DNA from: Pseudoalteromonas sp. EB27
Lineage (GTDB): Bacteria; Pseudomonadota; Gammaproteobacteria; Enterobacterales; Alteromonadaceae
NCBI RefSeq assembly: GCF_001974875.1
Contig: NZ_MTQD01000007.1
Coordinates: 1 to 64,000 of the forward strand
Reading direction: 5' to 3'
Length of the DNA stretch: 64,000 nucleotides
The position numbers and the translations under genes were made by a program. The notes under the pieces were generated by a model that saw nothing but the letters and a program-made list of their open reading frames with translations, was not told where the DNA came from and searched no databases. This document shows, in pieces, positions 8,582-18,200 of this stretch (within the stretch, counting starts at the first letter, position 1; the number at the start of each line of letters is the position of its first letter).

Positions 8582-8616
8582 TTAGAGCAAAATAGGTATA
8601 TGTTATTTTGCTCTAA
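8582..8616 (-). terminator. terminator of the siderophore-interacting protein gene
   Basis: A perfect 13-bp stem (TTAGAGCAAAATA/TATTTTGCTCTAA) with a 9-nt loop lies 6 bp past the stop codon. It has only A/T-mixed sequence after it, so termination strength is uncertain. Confidence 0.55.
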
Positions 8617-8621
8617 GGTAT

Positions 8622-9365
8622 TCAGACAAGCTGTGCATCACGTTGGCGCTGCTTTTTATAGCCTTCTGAGTCTACGCCTTTTTTCCAATAACCAGAGGAA
8701 ATAATATTACCGCGCGGTATATTGAGTTGCTCTGTTAACAATGCTTTTGCTTTGCGAACAAGCCCAGCTTCCAATGCCATAAATATAATGGGCGGCTCTG
8801 ATGTAATGTGCAAACTTTTAAGTGCGCTTAGCATTGCTGTATCAGCACTATCGGTAATTACCCAGTTTATATCGCGATTTGTTTCTAAATCAATAATATC
8901 TTGCTCAGTGGGCGCATGTACAAAAGCATCAATTTTTGAAGTTAAAGGTAATTGCTGCGCATACCCTTTTATTGCATTTACCGATGTTAAATCGCCTAGT
9001 AATACATAATGCGAATGCTCATAATTATCTAGCTTTTTAGGGCCAGGGCCTGCAATACCTAGCTCGTCGCCTACTTTTGCAATTTTAACCCAGTCAGTTG
9101 CAGGGCCTTGGTGCATATTTATAACAAAATCAAGCGTTAGCGCGCCTGTTTGTGCATCTACATGCCTTATTGTATATGACCGTATACAGGCTGTTTTTAA
9201 GTTAAAATCTACTTCACCATTTTTTGGGATCAGTACTTTTACATAGTTACCAATATACTCTGAGGTTAAGTCTTTAAAATCATCAGAGCCTACAACAATC
9301 CGCTGTAGGTGGGGTGTAATTTGCTCTGTACTTAATACGTTGGCTTTGCGAACTTGTTTACTCAT
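8622..9365 (-). CDS. siderophore-interacting protein (NAD(P)H-dependent ferric-chelate reductase)
   Basis: SIP/ViuB family flavoenzyme that reduces ferric siderophores in the cytosol to release iron. An N-terminal FAD-binding beta barrel carries RSYTIR (62-67). A C-terminal nucleotide-binding lobe (about 110-230) ends in GNIISSGYWKKGVDSEGY, the typical YWKxG signature of SIPs. Length 247 aa is typical. A GAGG ribosome site precedes the ATG. It diverges from a MarR-family gene, and its promoter carries two palindromes rather than an evident Fur box. This suggests control by the MarR protein, which is unusual for an iron-reductase. Confidence 0.9.
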   Translation of the reverse strand: MSKQVRKANVLSTEQITPHLQRIVVGSDDFKDLTSEYIGNYVKVLIPKNGEVDFNLKTACIRSYTIRHVDAQTGALTLDFVINMHQGPATDWVKIAKVGDELGIAGPGPKKLDNYEHSHYVLLGDLTSVNAIKGYAQQLPLTSKIDAFVHAPTEQDIIDLETNRDINWVITDSADTAMLSALKSLHITSEPPIIFMALEAGLVRKAKALLTEQLNIPRGNIISSGYWKKGVDSEGYKKQRQRDAQLV

Positions 9366-9430
9366 GTATTACCTCGTTTTACATTAATAATTGGCTGCTA
9401 TAGAAGCAGGTATTGCACAACGCCCCATTG

Positions 9431-9472
9431 GTTGATAAAATCAACTATAGCAAACTAATTGACTTTGTCAAC
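9431..9472 (-). promoter_or_regulatory. sip promoter overlapped by two MarR-type operators
   Basis: On the minus strand, TTGACA (9471-9466), a 16-nt spacer and TATAGT (9449-9444) form a near-consensus sigma-70 promoter aimed at the siderophore-interacting gene. A perfect palindrome GTTGAT-AAA-ATCAAC (9431-9445) covers the -10 side. A second, related palindrome ATTGAC-TTT-GTCAAC (9458-9472) covers the -35. Their centres are 27 bp apart. Binding of either would block RNA polymerase. That the adjacent MarR protein binds here is inference. Confidence 0.7.
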
Positions 9473-9487
9473 CATATTGAGAATCTT

Positions 9488-9907
9488 ATGAATACGCCCT
9501 TATCAAATACGTTGTTTGAATTAATGCAAAATTACCGTGTAACAATTCGCGAAGCAATTAACGCAGGCGAACTTGGTATTAATGCTATGCACGTACGCTG
9601 CATACATATTATCGCAAACGTAAATAACTGTACGGCTAACGATATTGTTACTAAAACGCAGCGCGACAAAGCGCAAATAGCGAGGCTAATTAAAGATCTT
9701 ATTGCCTTAAACCTTATTGATAAGCAGGCAAGTGAGCACGATAAGCGCTGTTTTATTTTGTCGCTTACAGAGCAAGGTAAAGTTCTTTTTGATAAGTTAT
9801 TAGCCTCAGAGCAAAAAATAAATAATCAAATGTGTAAAAACTTAAACCCCCAACAAATCAAAGACTTTTTAGATACCGCGCAACAAATGATCAAAAACAT
9901 GAATTGA
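9488..9907 (+). CDS. MarR family transcriptional regulator
   Basis: Winged-helix dimeric regulator, usually a ligand- or redox-responsive repressor. Helix-turn-helix at about residues 48-90 from this start (CTANDIVTKTQRDKAQIARLIKD), followed by the wing (EHDKRCFILSLTEQG). The frame is open back to a TTG at 9413, but I chose ATG 9488 (139 aa). It gives the usual family length, and the two operator-like palindromes would otherwise lie inside coding sequence. It diverges from the siderophore-interacting reductase and probably controls both itself and that gene. The ligand is unknown. Confidence 0.82.
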   Translation: MNTPLSNTLFELMQNYRVTIREAINAGELGINAMHVRCIHIIANVNNCTANDIVTKTQRDKAQIARLIKDLIALNLIDKQASEHDKRCFILSLTEQGKVLFDKLLASEQKINNQMCKNLNPQQIKDFLDTAQQMIKNMN

Positions 9908-9938
9908 TCAGCCATACATTTCTTGGCATAACTTACAT

Positions 9939-9978
9939 AAAACGCATATACTGTACACTTATACAGTATATGCGTTTT
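9939..9978 (+). promoter_or_regulatory. LexA (SOS) box inside a 40-bp perfect interrupted palindrome
   Basis: TACTGTACACTTATACAGTA (9949-9968) matches the LexA consensus CTGT-N8-ACAG exactly. The symmetry extends well beyond it: 16-bp perfect arms (9939-9954 and 9963-9978) flank the 8-nt centre. It lies 10 bp before umuD, so SOS control of umuDC is well supported. Confidence 0.92.
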
Positions 9979-9988
9979 AGGTTGTGTT

Positions 9989-10402
9989 ATGTTTGTTATT
10001 CCCATTTATATAGAAGCAGGCGTGTGTGGTTTTGAATCCCCCGCAGCGCAGTACACCGAGCTAGGTGTAACCCTTGATGAGCTTTTAATAAAGCATCCAG
10101 ATGCTACATTTATTGGTATTGCATCGGGTAACTCTATGCAAGAAGTCGGAATTTTTGAAGGTGACTTATTAGTTATCGACCGTGCAGAGCCTGCAGAAAA
10201 TGGCGATGTTATTGTTGCTAACTTAAATGGTCTTTTTGTATGCAAACTACTTGATAAAACCAATGGACGACTGCTTTCTGCTTCTTCTTTACATAAGCCT
10301 GTACAACTAACCTCTGCAGACGAGTTTCAGCTCGAAGGCGTAGTAACGCTATCAATAAGAATGCACAGGCAAAGCCCAGAGTTACTAAAATGTATGCCTT
10401 AG
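9989..10402 (+). CDS. umuD: translesion polymerase V subunit UmuD
   Basis: LexA-like S24 autopeptidase that is cleaved on RecA filaments to UmuD', which joins UmuC to form DNA polymerase V. The cleavage site Cys13-Gly14 (GVCGFESPAA) is present. The catalytic Ser49 (GNSMQ) and Lys86 (FVCKLL) are 37 residues apart, as in the E. coli protein. Length 137 aa is normal. It overlaps the umuC start by 13 bp and sits right behind a LexA box. Confidence 0.95.
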   Translation: MFVIPIYIEAGVCGFESPAAQYTELGVTLDELLIKHPDATFIGIASGNSMQEVGIFEGDLLVIDRAEPAENGDVIVANLNGLFVCKLLDKTNGRLLSASSLHKPVQLTSADEFQLEGVVTLSIRMHRQSPELLKCMP

Positions 10403-11649
10403 TTGATGCTGTGTCATTTTATGCCAGTGCCGAAAAAGTATTCGACCCTGCTATTCGCTCCAAACCTGTGGTTGTACTTACCAATAACGATGGCTGTGTA
10501 TGCGCTATTTGCCCTATTGCTCGGCGCTTAAATATTCCTAAATTTGGCCCGTACTTTAAAGTTAAGCATTTACTTGAGCAGAACAACGTTGTTATTCGCT
10601 CTAGCAATTACGAGCTTTATGCTGATTTAAGCGACAAGATGATGAATACCATTGGCCGCTTTTGCGATACACAACACATATACAGTATTGATGAATCGTT
10701 TTTGCACTTTAATGGCTACACATCATTAATTAAAGACTGGCACGAATACGGCCATACAATAAGGCGAACAGTATGGCGCGAAACAAAGCTTCCTGTAGGT
10801 GTAGGTTTTGGCCCGACTCCTACTTTAGCAAAAGCCGCTAACCACGCCGCTAAAAAGCTCAGTGGTTTTAATGGTGTAGCTGTAATAAATAACGAGCAAA
10901 CTCGCCAAGCTATTTTACAAAGAATGAGCTGCGAAGATGTCTGGGGAATAGGTCGGCGGCTAGCTAAAAAGCTTAAAATAATGAATATACACACCGCTTG
11001 GGATCTTGCTCAGCAAAACCCTAGAGCAATGCGCCGTGCATTTAGTGTGGTGGTTGAACGTACAGTAAGCGAGCTTAACGGAATAACATGTTTGAACTGG
11101 GATGATGTACGACAAGACAAGCGGGAGATTTATTCGACCCGTAGTTTTGGAGAGCGCATATGCGAGCCAACAGCCCTTAAAACGGCGTTAATTAACCATG
11201 TAACTACAGTGGCTAATAAACTAAGAGCGCAACGCTCTCTCACTCACCAGCTTTATATTTTTGCAGCCAGTGGCGCGCACGAAAACAGATATTATAAAAA
11301 GTCGTTTGTGTATAAGTTCCCCTCACCCACTAACGACACCTGTGTAATGGCTAATGCTGTATCTGAGGTATTTAATGAGATTTATAAACCGGGGATCCGA
11401 TTTTATAAGTGTGGTGTGGGTGCTGTAGAGCTAATATCAGAACAGTTTCAGCAAAGTGACTTGTTTAATAAAAGCCCTGATAATCCAAAGCTTATGCAAT
11501 GCCTAGATACAATAAACAATCGATACGGGAAAGGGATGCTCAGCCTTGCAAGCAGTAAATTAAATGACCGATGGCACATGAATCGTGACTTTTTATCGCC
11601 GCAGTACACTACACGTTGGCGCGATATTCCTAAAATATACTGCGAATGA
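10390..11649 (+). CDS. umuC: DNA polymerase V catalytic subunit UmuC
   Basis: Y-family error-prone polymerase for SOS translesion synthesis. The metal-binding Asp6 (ALVDAVSF) and the acidic pair in YSIDESF (about 101-102) are intact. The thumb motif GFGPTPTLAKAAN and the helix-hairpin-helix region (CEDVWGIGRRLAKKL, about 180-195) follow. The C-terminal little finger and DUF4113-like tail complete a normal 419-aa protein. It is co-transcribed and translationally coupled with umuD. Confidence 0.95.
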   Translation: MYALVDAVSFYASAEKVFDPAIRSKPVVVLTNNDGCVCAICPIARRLNIPKFGPYFKVKHLLEQNNVVIRSSNYELYADLSDKMMNTIGRFCDTQHIYSIDESFLHFNGYTSLIKDWHEYGHTIRRTVWRETKLPVGVGFGPTPTLAKAANHAAKKLSGFNGVAVINNEQTRQAILQRMSCEDVWGIGRRLAKKLKIMNIHTAWDLAQQNPRAMRRAFSVVVERTVSELNGITCLNWDDVRQDKREIYSTRSFGERICEPTALKTALINHVTTVANKLRAQRSLTHQLYIFAASGAHENRYYKKSFVYKFPSPTNDTCVMANAVSEVFNEIYKPGIRFYKCGVGAVELISEQFQQSDLFNKSPDNPKLMQCLDTINNRYGKGMLSLASSKLNDRWHMNRDFLSPQYTTRWRDIPKIYCE

Positions 11650-11669
11650 TTTACTACTTAGTAGATGCT

Positions 11670-12143
11670 TTATTTGCTCTCGTCTGCTTTTTTAAATGTG
11701 CACTCTACACTAGGTTCGCTTAACGTGTATTTTAGTGTGTTATCAGCTAAAAATTTGATACTTTGACTGATTGTTTTTTCGTTTGCAGGGTTTTCACAAC
11801 GGCTCATTCTTAAACCGTTTTCAAGGCCATCACTTTTGTATTTAAGCGTACTGGTTATAAAACAAAAGTTTGGTTTTTTAACAGTGCGAGTGCCATTGTG
11901 GAGCGATCCAAATACAATTTGCGAACCTAATTTAAAACCGGCACCGGGATACACTGGGTTTATTAAACTCAATTGACTATCAACACAAAGCGAAGAGCTT
12001 GCTGAAACCACCTTATAATCGCCTAGCTTTGTTTTTAATAAAGGAATAAAACGGCTCTTATTACTTGGCGTAGCAGTTTTAGCAAAAAGTACATTGCTTA
12101 GAAATAAACAGCTTAAACATAATAAAACTTTACGATAACTCAT
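11670..12143 (-). CDS. secreted hypothetical protein with four or more cysteines
   Basis: A clear Sec signal peptide (about 1-21, ending LFAKTA) precedes a mature domain of about 135 residues. Mature cysteines (SLCVD, NFCFI, SRCEN, VECTF) could form two disulfides in the periplasm. I do not recognise the family. The gene is convergent with umuC (20 bp between stops) and lies downstream of nothing on its own strand, so it is probably monocistronic. Real coding is supported by the signal peptide and the compact reading frame. Confidence 0.7.
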   Translation of the reverse strand: MSYRKVLLCLSCLFLSNVLFAKTATPSNKSRFIPLLKTKLGDYKVVSASSSLCVDSQLSLINPVYPGAGFKLGSQIVFGSLHNGTRTVKKPNFCFITSTLKYKSDGLENGLRMSRCENPANEKTISQSIKFLADNTLKYTLSEPSVECTFKKADESK

Positions 12144-12226
12144 TAAAATTCCAACTCATTACTAGTAAAAATAGCATAACACACTCCTACCTATACTCAC
12201 TTAAAATACATTTAGTTCATAAAACA

Positions 12227-12257
12227 AAAAGCCCCTTGATCAAATCAAGAGGCTTTT
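12227..12257 (-). terminator. terminator of the M4 protease gene
   Basis: A 14-bp stem with one mismatch (AAAAGCC-CTTGAT arms) and a 3-nt loop lies 31 bp past the stop. On the minus strand it runs into a T-rich tract, a good intrinsic terminator. Confidence 0.8.
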
Positions 12258-12288
12258 GGTTATATAAAAAATATATTTAATTATAGCG

Positions 12289-15200
12289 CTACTTAAAAAT
12301 AAGTGCTCGTCTGTAAGCTACAGCACATGTTAAAAGTAATAATATGAAAGCTAATGAGCCACCACCGCCACTGCTATCTTCACGACTTGAAGAAGCTGTA
12401 CTTGCTACATTAGTAACGGTAACAGTTACACTTTGCTCAGTCTCACCTTCACCATCTGATACAACAAGTTTAAAGCCTAACTCTGTAGTTTGAGAAACAC
12501 TCGGCGCTGTAAACTTAAGGGTGTTAGAGTCAACATCATCAATAGCAACTTCAATTCCCATTGTTTGAACCCACTTAAACGTAAGCTCAGATGACTCTTT
12601 ATCACTTGCAGAGGCCGTAACAGTAACTTGCTTAGCTTCTTCAACCGAAACAGAAGATGTACTTAGCTCTACACTCGGCAATTGATTTACATGTAAAAAA
12701 GTAACTGTAAATACTTCAGTAAACTGCTCATACCCATCAGATATTACCAAAGTAACATTTGTATCAACAGTTTGTTCAAATTCACCAACGCTAAGCACGG
12801 CTTTACCTTGCGTATCTTCAGCTGCAATAGATAACTGAGGATGATCAACACGCCACTCGTAAGATAACGTATCTCCATCTGGGTCAGTAGAAGCAGACGC
12901 ATCAAGCTCAATAATAGCAAGCTCTTCTATCGTTTCTGGCATATCCACATTTAATACAGGCGCCTGATTTAGGCTCTCTTGCGCCAGTTTTGCAACTATT
13001 TCAATAACCCCGTTAACCTCTCCATCAAGGTCAAATGAACTACCGTCTGTAATTGCAAAACTAAAACAGCGTGAGCATGCTTGCTCATACACATTGCCTG
13101 ACAAAATAGGGGCAGACTGCCAACCTGAAGCGGTTAATAACCTCACTTGCATGTCAGAGCTTAAAATAGAATTCACGTGTTCAGGCAGCGCAATTTCTGC
13201 GGTACTTGATGAATTAGAAAGCGTAACATGAAGGTTAATAACATCACTTTTAGCTTGGAAGTGAGGTTCTATTATATCTAAATCTGAGAAATAAGTGCTA
13301 AGCGCTTGTTCAGAAATAGACATATCAGCAATATAACCCGCTGCTAGAGCCTCTTTAATGCTACCTACAGCTAAGTGATTAAACTCATCAATACTGTGAG
13401 CACTATCACCTGAAGCTAAGATAGCTGTATTAGTAGTAGAAGTGCTATCTAGGTAATCAGCAATACCATCTTTATCACTATCACCTACCCCTTCCTCAAT
13501 ATCAGGTATACCGTCGCCATCAGTATCTAGCTCAGGGTCATCAAATATAACGCTATCAACAATACGTAAACTAGTTTGCTTAGTTGCTAGTAGTTCATCA
13601 CCTTGTTTTACACGTAAAGTTAAATCTATATTATTGGTTTGCTCAGAAAGATTTGCGCTAAATGAAACATCCCACTGTGAATCAGCTGTTTTATAAATGT
13701 AAAAATCAACACCTGTGGGGCCAATAAGCTCAAGTGATACATCACTACCTGTACTCGGTAAATTTACTAACTTAATGGTGGCATTAAAGTCAGGTAAAGA
13801 ACGCTGAATAGTTTTATTAACTGCTTTACCATTTTGATAAAAATCAGTAATAAACTGCGCCTGTGCCGCTTCACTTAAGTACACTAGCTGGCTGTTATCA
13901 TTTTTGTCTATAAACGCATTACCATTAGATAGAACACTAATACTTGCTGCGCTACCTACAAATTCTCGCTCTAACTCAAGCTTAATAGGTCCATACTGAT
14001 TAGTAGTAAAATACTGGGTGCTATTATTAGCTTGTAAATGAAAGCTAGAGTAACCGTATGGGTTAGCGCCGCTAATAAAAACATCTACAAGCACATTACC
14101 ATTTTGATACACATACGTAGTAGGCTGAATACTGATTTCAGGGAAAATCATAGCCCTTACGTCGCCTGATACATGATTTCCAGCTTCATCAACAGCAGAT
14201 ACAGGAATAGATACATCGCCCGTTCTAAATACAAAGCTATCATCAATTTCCAGAAGCGTTATAGCTGAAACACTATCGTAAATAACACGACTATCTAAAA
14301 GTGCATTTTTTATAGCCGTGATCGTGTTGCCATAAACATTAAAAGTATACGGCTGGATAATCGGGGCAGTTGTATCAACAAGTGTGACTGTTTGTATCGC
14401 CGATGTTTCGTTACCAACATTATCTCGTGCAATCCATGTAATCTGGTGCTCGCCAAGGGGCAAGTAAGACCCTGAGCTTGTGTATACTTGAGGCTCTAAA
14501 TGACCGTTATCTCTAGCCTCTGGAATATATAGACGGGTAATATTAGTAATTTGTGAAGTCGCTTCAAGCGTAATCGGCTCAAGACTCGATATAAACTCAG
14601 GCGGACTATTTTCACCGCGGCTTGCATCATCTGGGTGGCTATCTTCACTGTCTTGAACACCATCACCATCTGAATCTGAGCTAAGCGGATTACCCGAAAG
14701 TTGATACTCTTGTAAATTAGTCAAACCATCATAGTCGGCGTCATAATTAGCGTCGTAGGGTTCTAAAGCATTTAGCCCATATTCAACTTCCCAAAAATCA
14801 GGAATACCGTCCGAATCATAGTCGCTGGTGAGGTCTATATCTGCAGACCAGGTAATGTTATCAACTGATAACGGTTGCTGCTGAAGGTATAAGTCCTCAT
14901 ATTTAACTTTAATAATGTTAAAACCATCATCTACCGGTAACAATAAACGAGACTGGCTACCACGATTTACATCTATAGGGCTACCATTTAAGCTTATTTG
15001 CAGCGCTGGAGAGTCATAAACCAAATAGTCTAAATTAATAAAACCGGCTTCAAATAACCCCGCAATGGCAAACCCCCCAACCTTGCTAGTAGGCGTTAAT
15101 GCTAAGCTAAGGCTTGCATCGCCCAAAGTTGACCAACTTGAATTAGCTTGCCAACCCCAAGAGTTAACAGCAAGCTCGGTAAACTTAGCCGGAAGAAGGC

Positions 15201-18200
15201 CATCTTCAAAGCTTTCATTTAATTGCGTGAAAGATTGCACTAATGATGTAGTATCGTTAGCTAGACTCTGAGAGTAAAACTCCTGAATATTTGTATAACC
15301 ATCTTCATCGTAATCTAAATTAGCATCTGCAGCATCTAAAGGTAAAAGATCATTACTTACCTCATAGCCATCACTTAGTTCATCACCATCTGTATCTGCT
15401 GAGGTTGGATTTGTTCCTAGGTTAAATTCTTCTAGAGCTGAAAGACCGTCAGTATCAGCATCAGATGCAGCATCACTTGCATCAAGGCGATTTAATCCAT
15501 TAACTAATTCCCAGTAATCTGGCAGTTGATCGTTATCAGTATCTGTTAAATCAGTTGGAGAAAATAAAGCAAAGTTATCAAGCCATACAGTATCGGCACC
15601 GAATGAAACAGAACCGTCTTTATAATATTTAAATTCAATATTATGAAGCCCTTCGCTTAGGTTAAGCACAATAGACGTTGCTTCTGTGGTATTTGAATTA
15701 CGTCGGTCAGCATGGTCAAAAACGGGTTGTCCATCAATAGTAATACTTAAAAAATCGCAGCAAGACTCTGATTCAATTTTATAATCGAATGCTAATACAC
15801 TCTCTTCAAATAAACCTGTTACGGTGAAGCTGCTAAACTGTGAGTGACTAATAACGCCTGAGCGAATACTTTGTATACCGTCGGTCGCAAAATCATTCGT
15901 AATAAACCAAGGAGCACTAGAACCTTCGGCTTCAACCATCCAACTAGGTAGTGCAGAGCCTTCAAAAGAGGTAGTGAGGTTTAAAGCAACAGGGAAAGAA
16001 GTATCTGACTGCGGATCAGTGTTTGCTAAATACTCGGTTAGATTTGAAAACCCATCATTATCTGCATCTTCTGCTGCATCAGACGAACTGGTTAAATCTA
16101 AACTATTATTGTACTCCCAGCCATCAGGGATAGTATCGCCATCTGTATCAGGGTTATTTGGTAAACCCGCATTTAAAAACTCTAAAAGGTTAGATAAGCC
16201 ATCCGCGTCAGCATCAAGTGATGCATCTTCACTATTATTAATATCAAGACCATGCTGTAATTCCCAAGAATCAGACATACCGTCATTATCAGCATCAGGA
16301 AAATTAGGCCCTATATATAAATTATCTATATATACAGCATCAGCAGGAGTAGAAACGGACATATCTTTAGAATAAGTAAACTTAACAGTATTTAGCCCAG
16401 CAGGAACTTGGAAAGACGCCGCTTTCCACTGGCTTATGCCTGACTCATCTAAAACAACTGAACCATTAATATAAACAGTAAAATAGTCATAACCAACTTC
16501 TGTGTCTAATGCGTAGTTAAAGTTTACATAGCCTTGCTCGCTATTTAAAAAGCTAAATTCAACGCTGGTTGATTGATTATCGGTAATATCGTTATTAGTT
16601 AAAACAAAACCAGAACCATCATTAAATTGAGTTGTTAACCAAGGCGTCTGTAAATTTGACGAAATAAGTAAATCTGGAACAGCTGCATCATCGAAGTTAA
16701 AGGTTGTTTCAGGAAAAACGACCGGCTCAGAGCTTGCGTCTGAAGGGTCACTGTTACCAAAGAACTCGATTACATTACTCCAGGTGTCTGAGTCTAAATC
16801 AAGATGAGCATCATCTGCATTTAATGGGTTTAATGAAAACGATACTTCCCAGCCATCAGGCATGCGGTCAGAGTCAGAGTCTGCATTATTAGGCTCAGTA
16901 AGATATACATTTATTTCATCGTAGTCTGATAAATCATCTGAGTCGGTATCTGCTGAATTTGGTAAAGTATTAGCTGTGTACTCCTCAAGATTAGTTAAAC
17001 CATCTTGGTCTAAATCAAGTGCAGCATCAGCGGCATCGCTTGGGTCTAATCCGTAAAGGAGTTCCCAGTTATCATCCATTAAATCAGTATCAGCATCGAT
17101 AAACTGGATGTTATCGCAGGTAACACCTACTTCATTGAATGCTGAGATTACATCGTTTGCACTGTATCTTAGGTCAATGGCTGAGTTTATAGCGCCACAG
17201 GCACCATCAATAAAGTCACTAGAGTTAACCCAATAATTTTGATTAGCAAAAAGCATTATTTCAAACGCTTTTTTAGGATCCCATCCAGTAGTATTCGAAA
17301 GTAAAAAGAAAGCGCGATTAAAAACACCGCTACTAAAATGAACATCCATGCCTGAGTAATAATCGCTCGCTCTGTCAATTGAAAGTCCATCTAGTGACGG
17401 CGTTTCAAAATAACGAAGTGCAGGATCTATTTTAGAAATATCAGCGCCAGATAGCCAATCAGTCTCTCCACGTAAAAAATATTCAGCTGTTTCACCAGCC
17501 ATATCAGAGAAAGACTCGTTAATACCACCCGATTGATCTGAATATATTAAATTAGAATTTTGACTGGTAAAACCATGGCTGACTTCATGAGAAACAATAT
17601 CAAGGGATACCAATGGATAAAAATTATCGGCACCATCACCAAAAGTCATTGCCTGACCATTCCATGTGGCATTTTCCCAATTGTTACCGCTGTGGACACG
17701 CATTAATAATTGAAAAGTAAGTGGCGCCGTGTTGTACCACTGTTGATACATATCAAATACAGCCGTACCAAATGCATGCGCATCATTTAAAGGAGAAAAT
17801 GCCCCATTTACCTCTTTATGTGTATTGCGATCACAGGCAAAAGAGTACGCTTCACTTGGCTCAAAGCCAGACTCCATCGTAACAGTTTTAACTTTATCGT
17901 TTTCTAAAAAACACATCCCATCACGCTGTGTTATATCCAGCGCTTCTGCGTCAGTACTGTATTCGTACTGGCCTATTTTTGTATTACCACCAGGGCCCGT
18001 GCCATGCGCACTGTGAATATTATCCCACTGCTTAAATACACGGTAATCAGATTCGCTTACCAAGCCTATTGGTTTTTTTTCAACGCCATTTTCAGTGACA
18101 TCTAACTCAATTAAGCGAACAAAATGTGCTGCTCCGTTATCAATATAAATATAACGTTGGTTATTGATTACTTTGTAAGAGGTTGAATCAACAAGCTTAG

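Noticed and set aside
9413..9487. TTG start extending the MarR gene by 25 codons
   Set aside because: It would put both operator palindromes inside the coding region and make the protein longer than usual; ATG 9488 fits better.
15974..16375. 133-codon frame antisense to the M4 protease
   Set aside because: Serine/alanine-rich composition is the mirror of the Asp-rich calcium repeats; no start signals.
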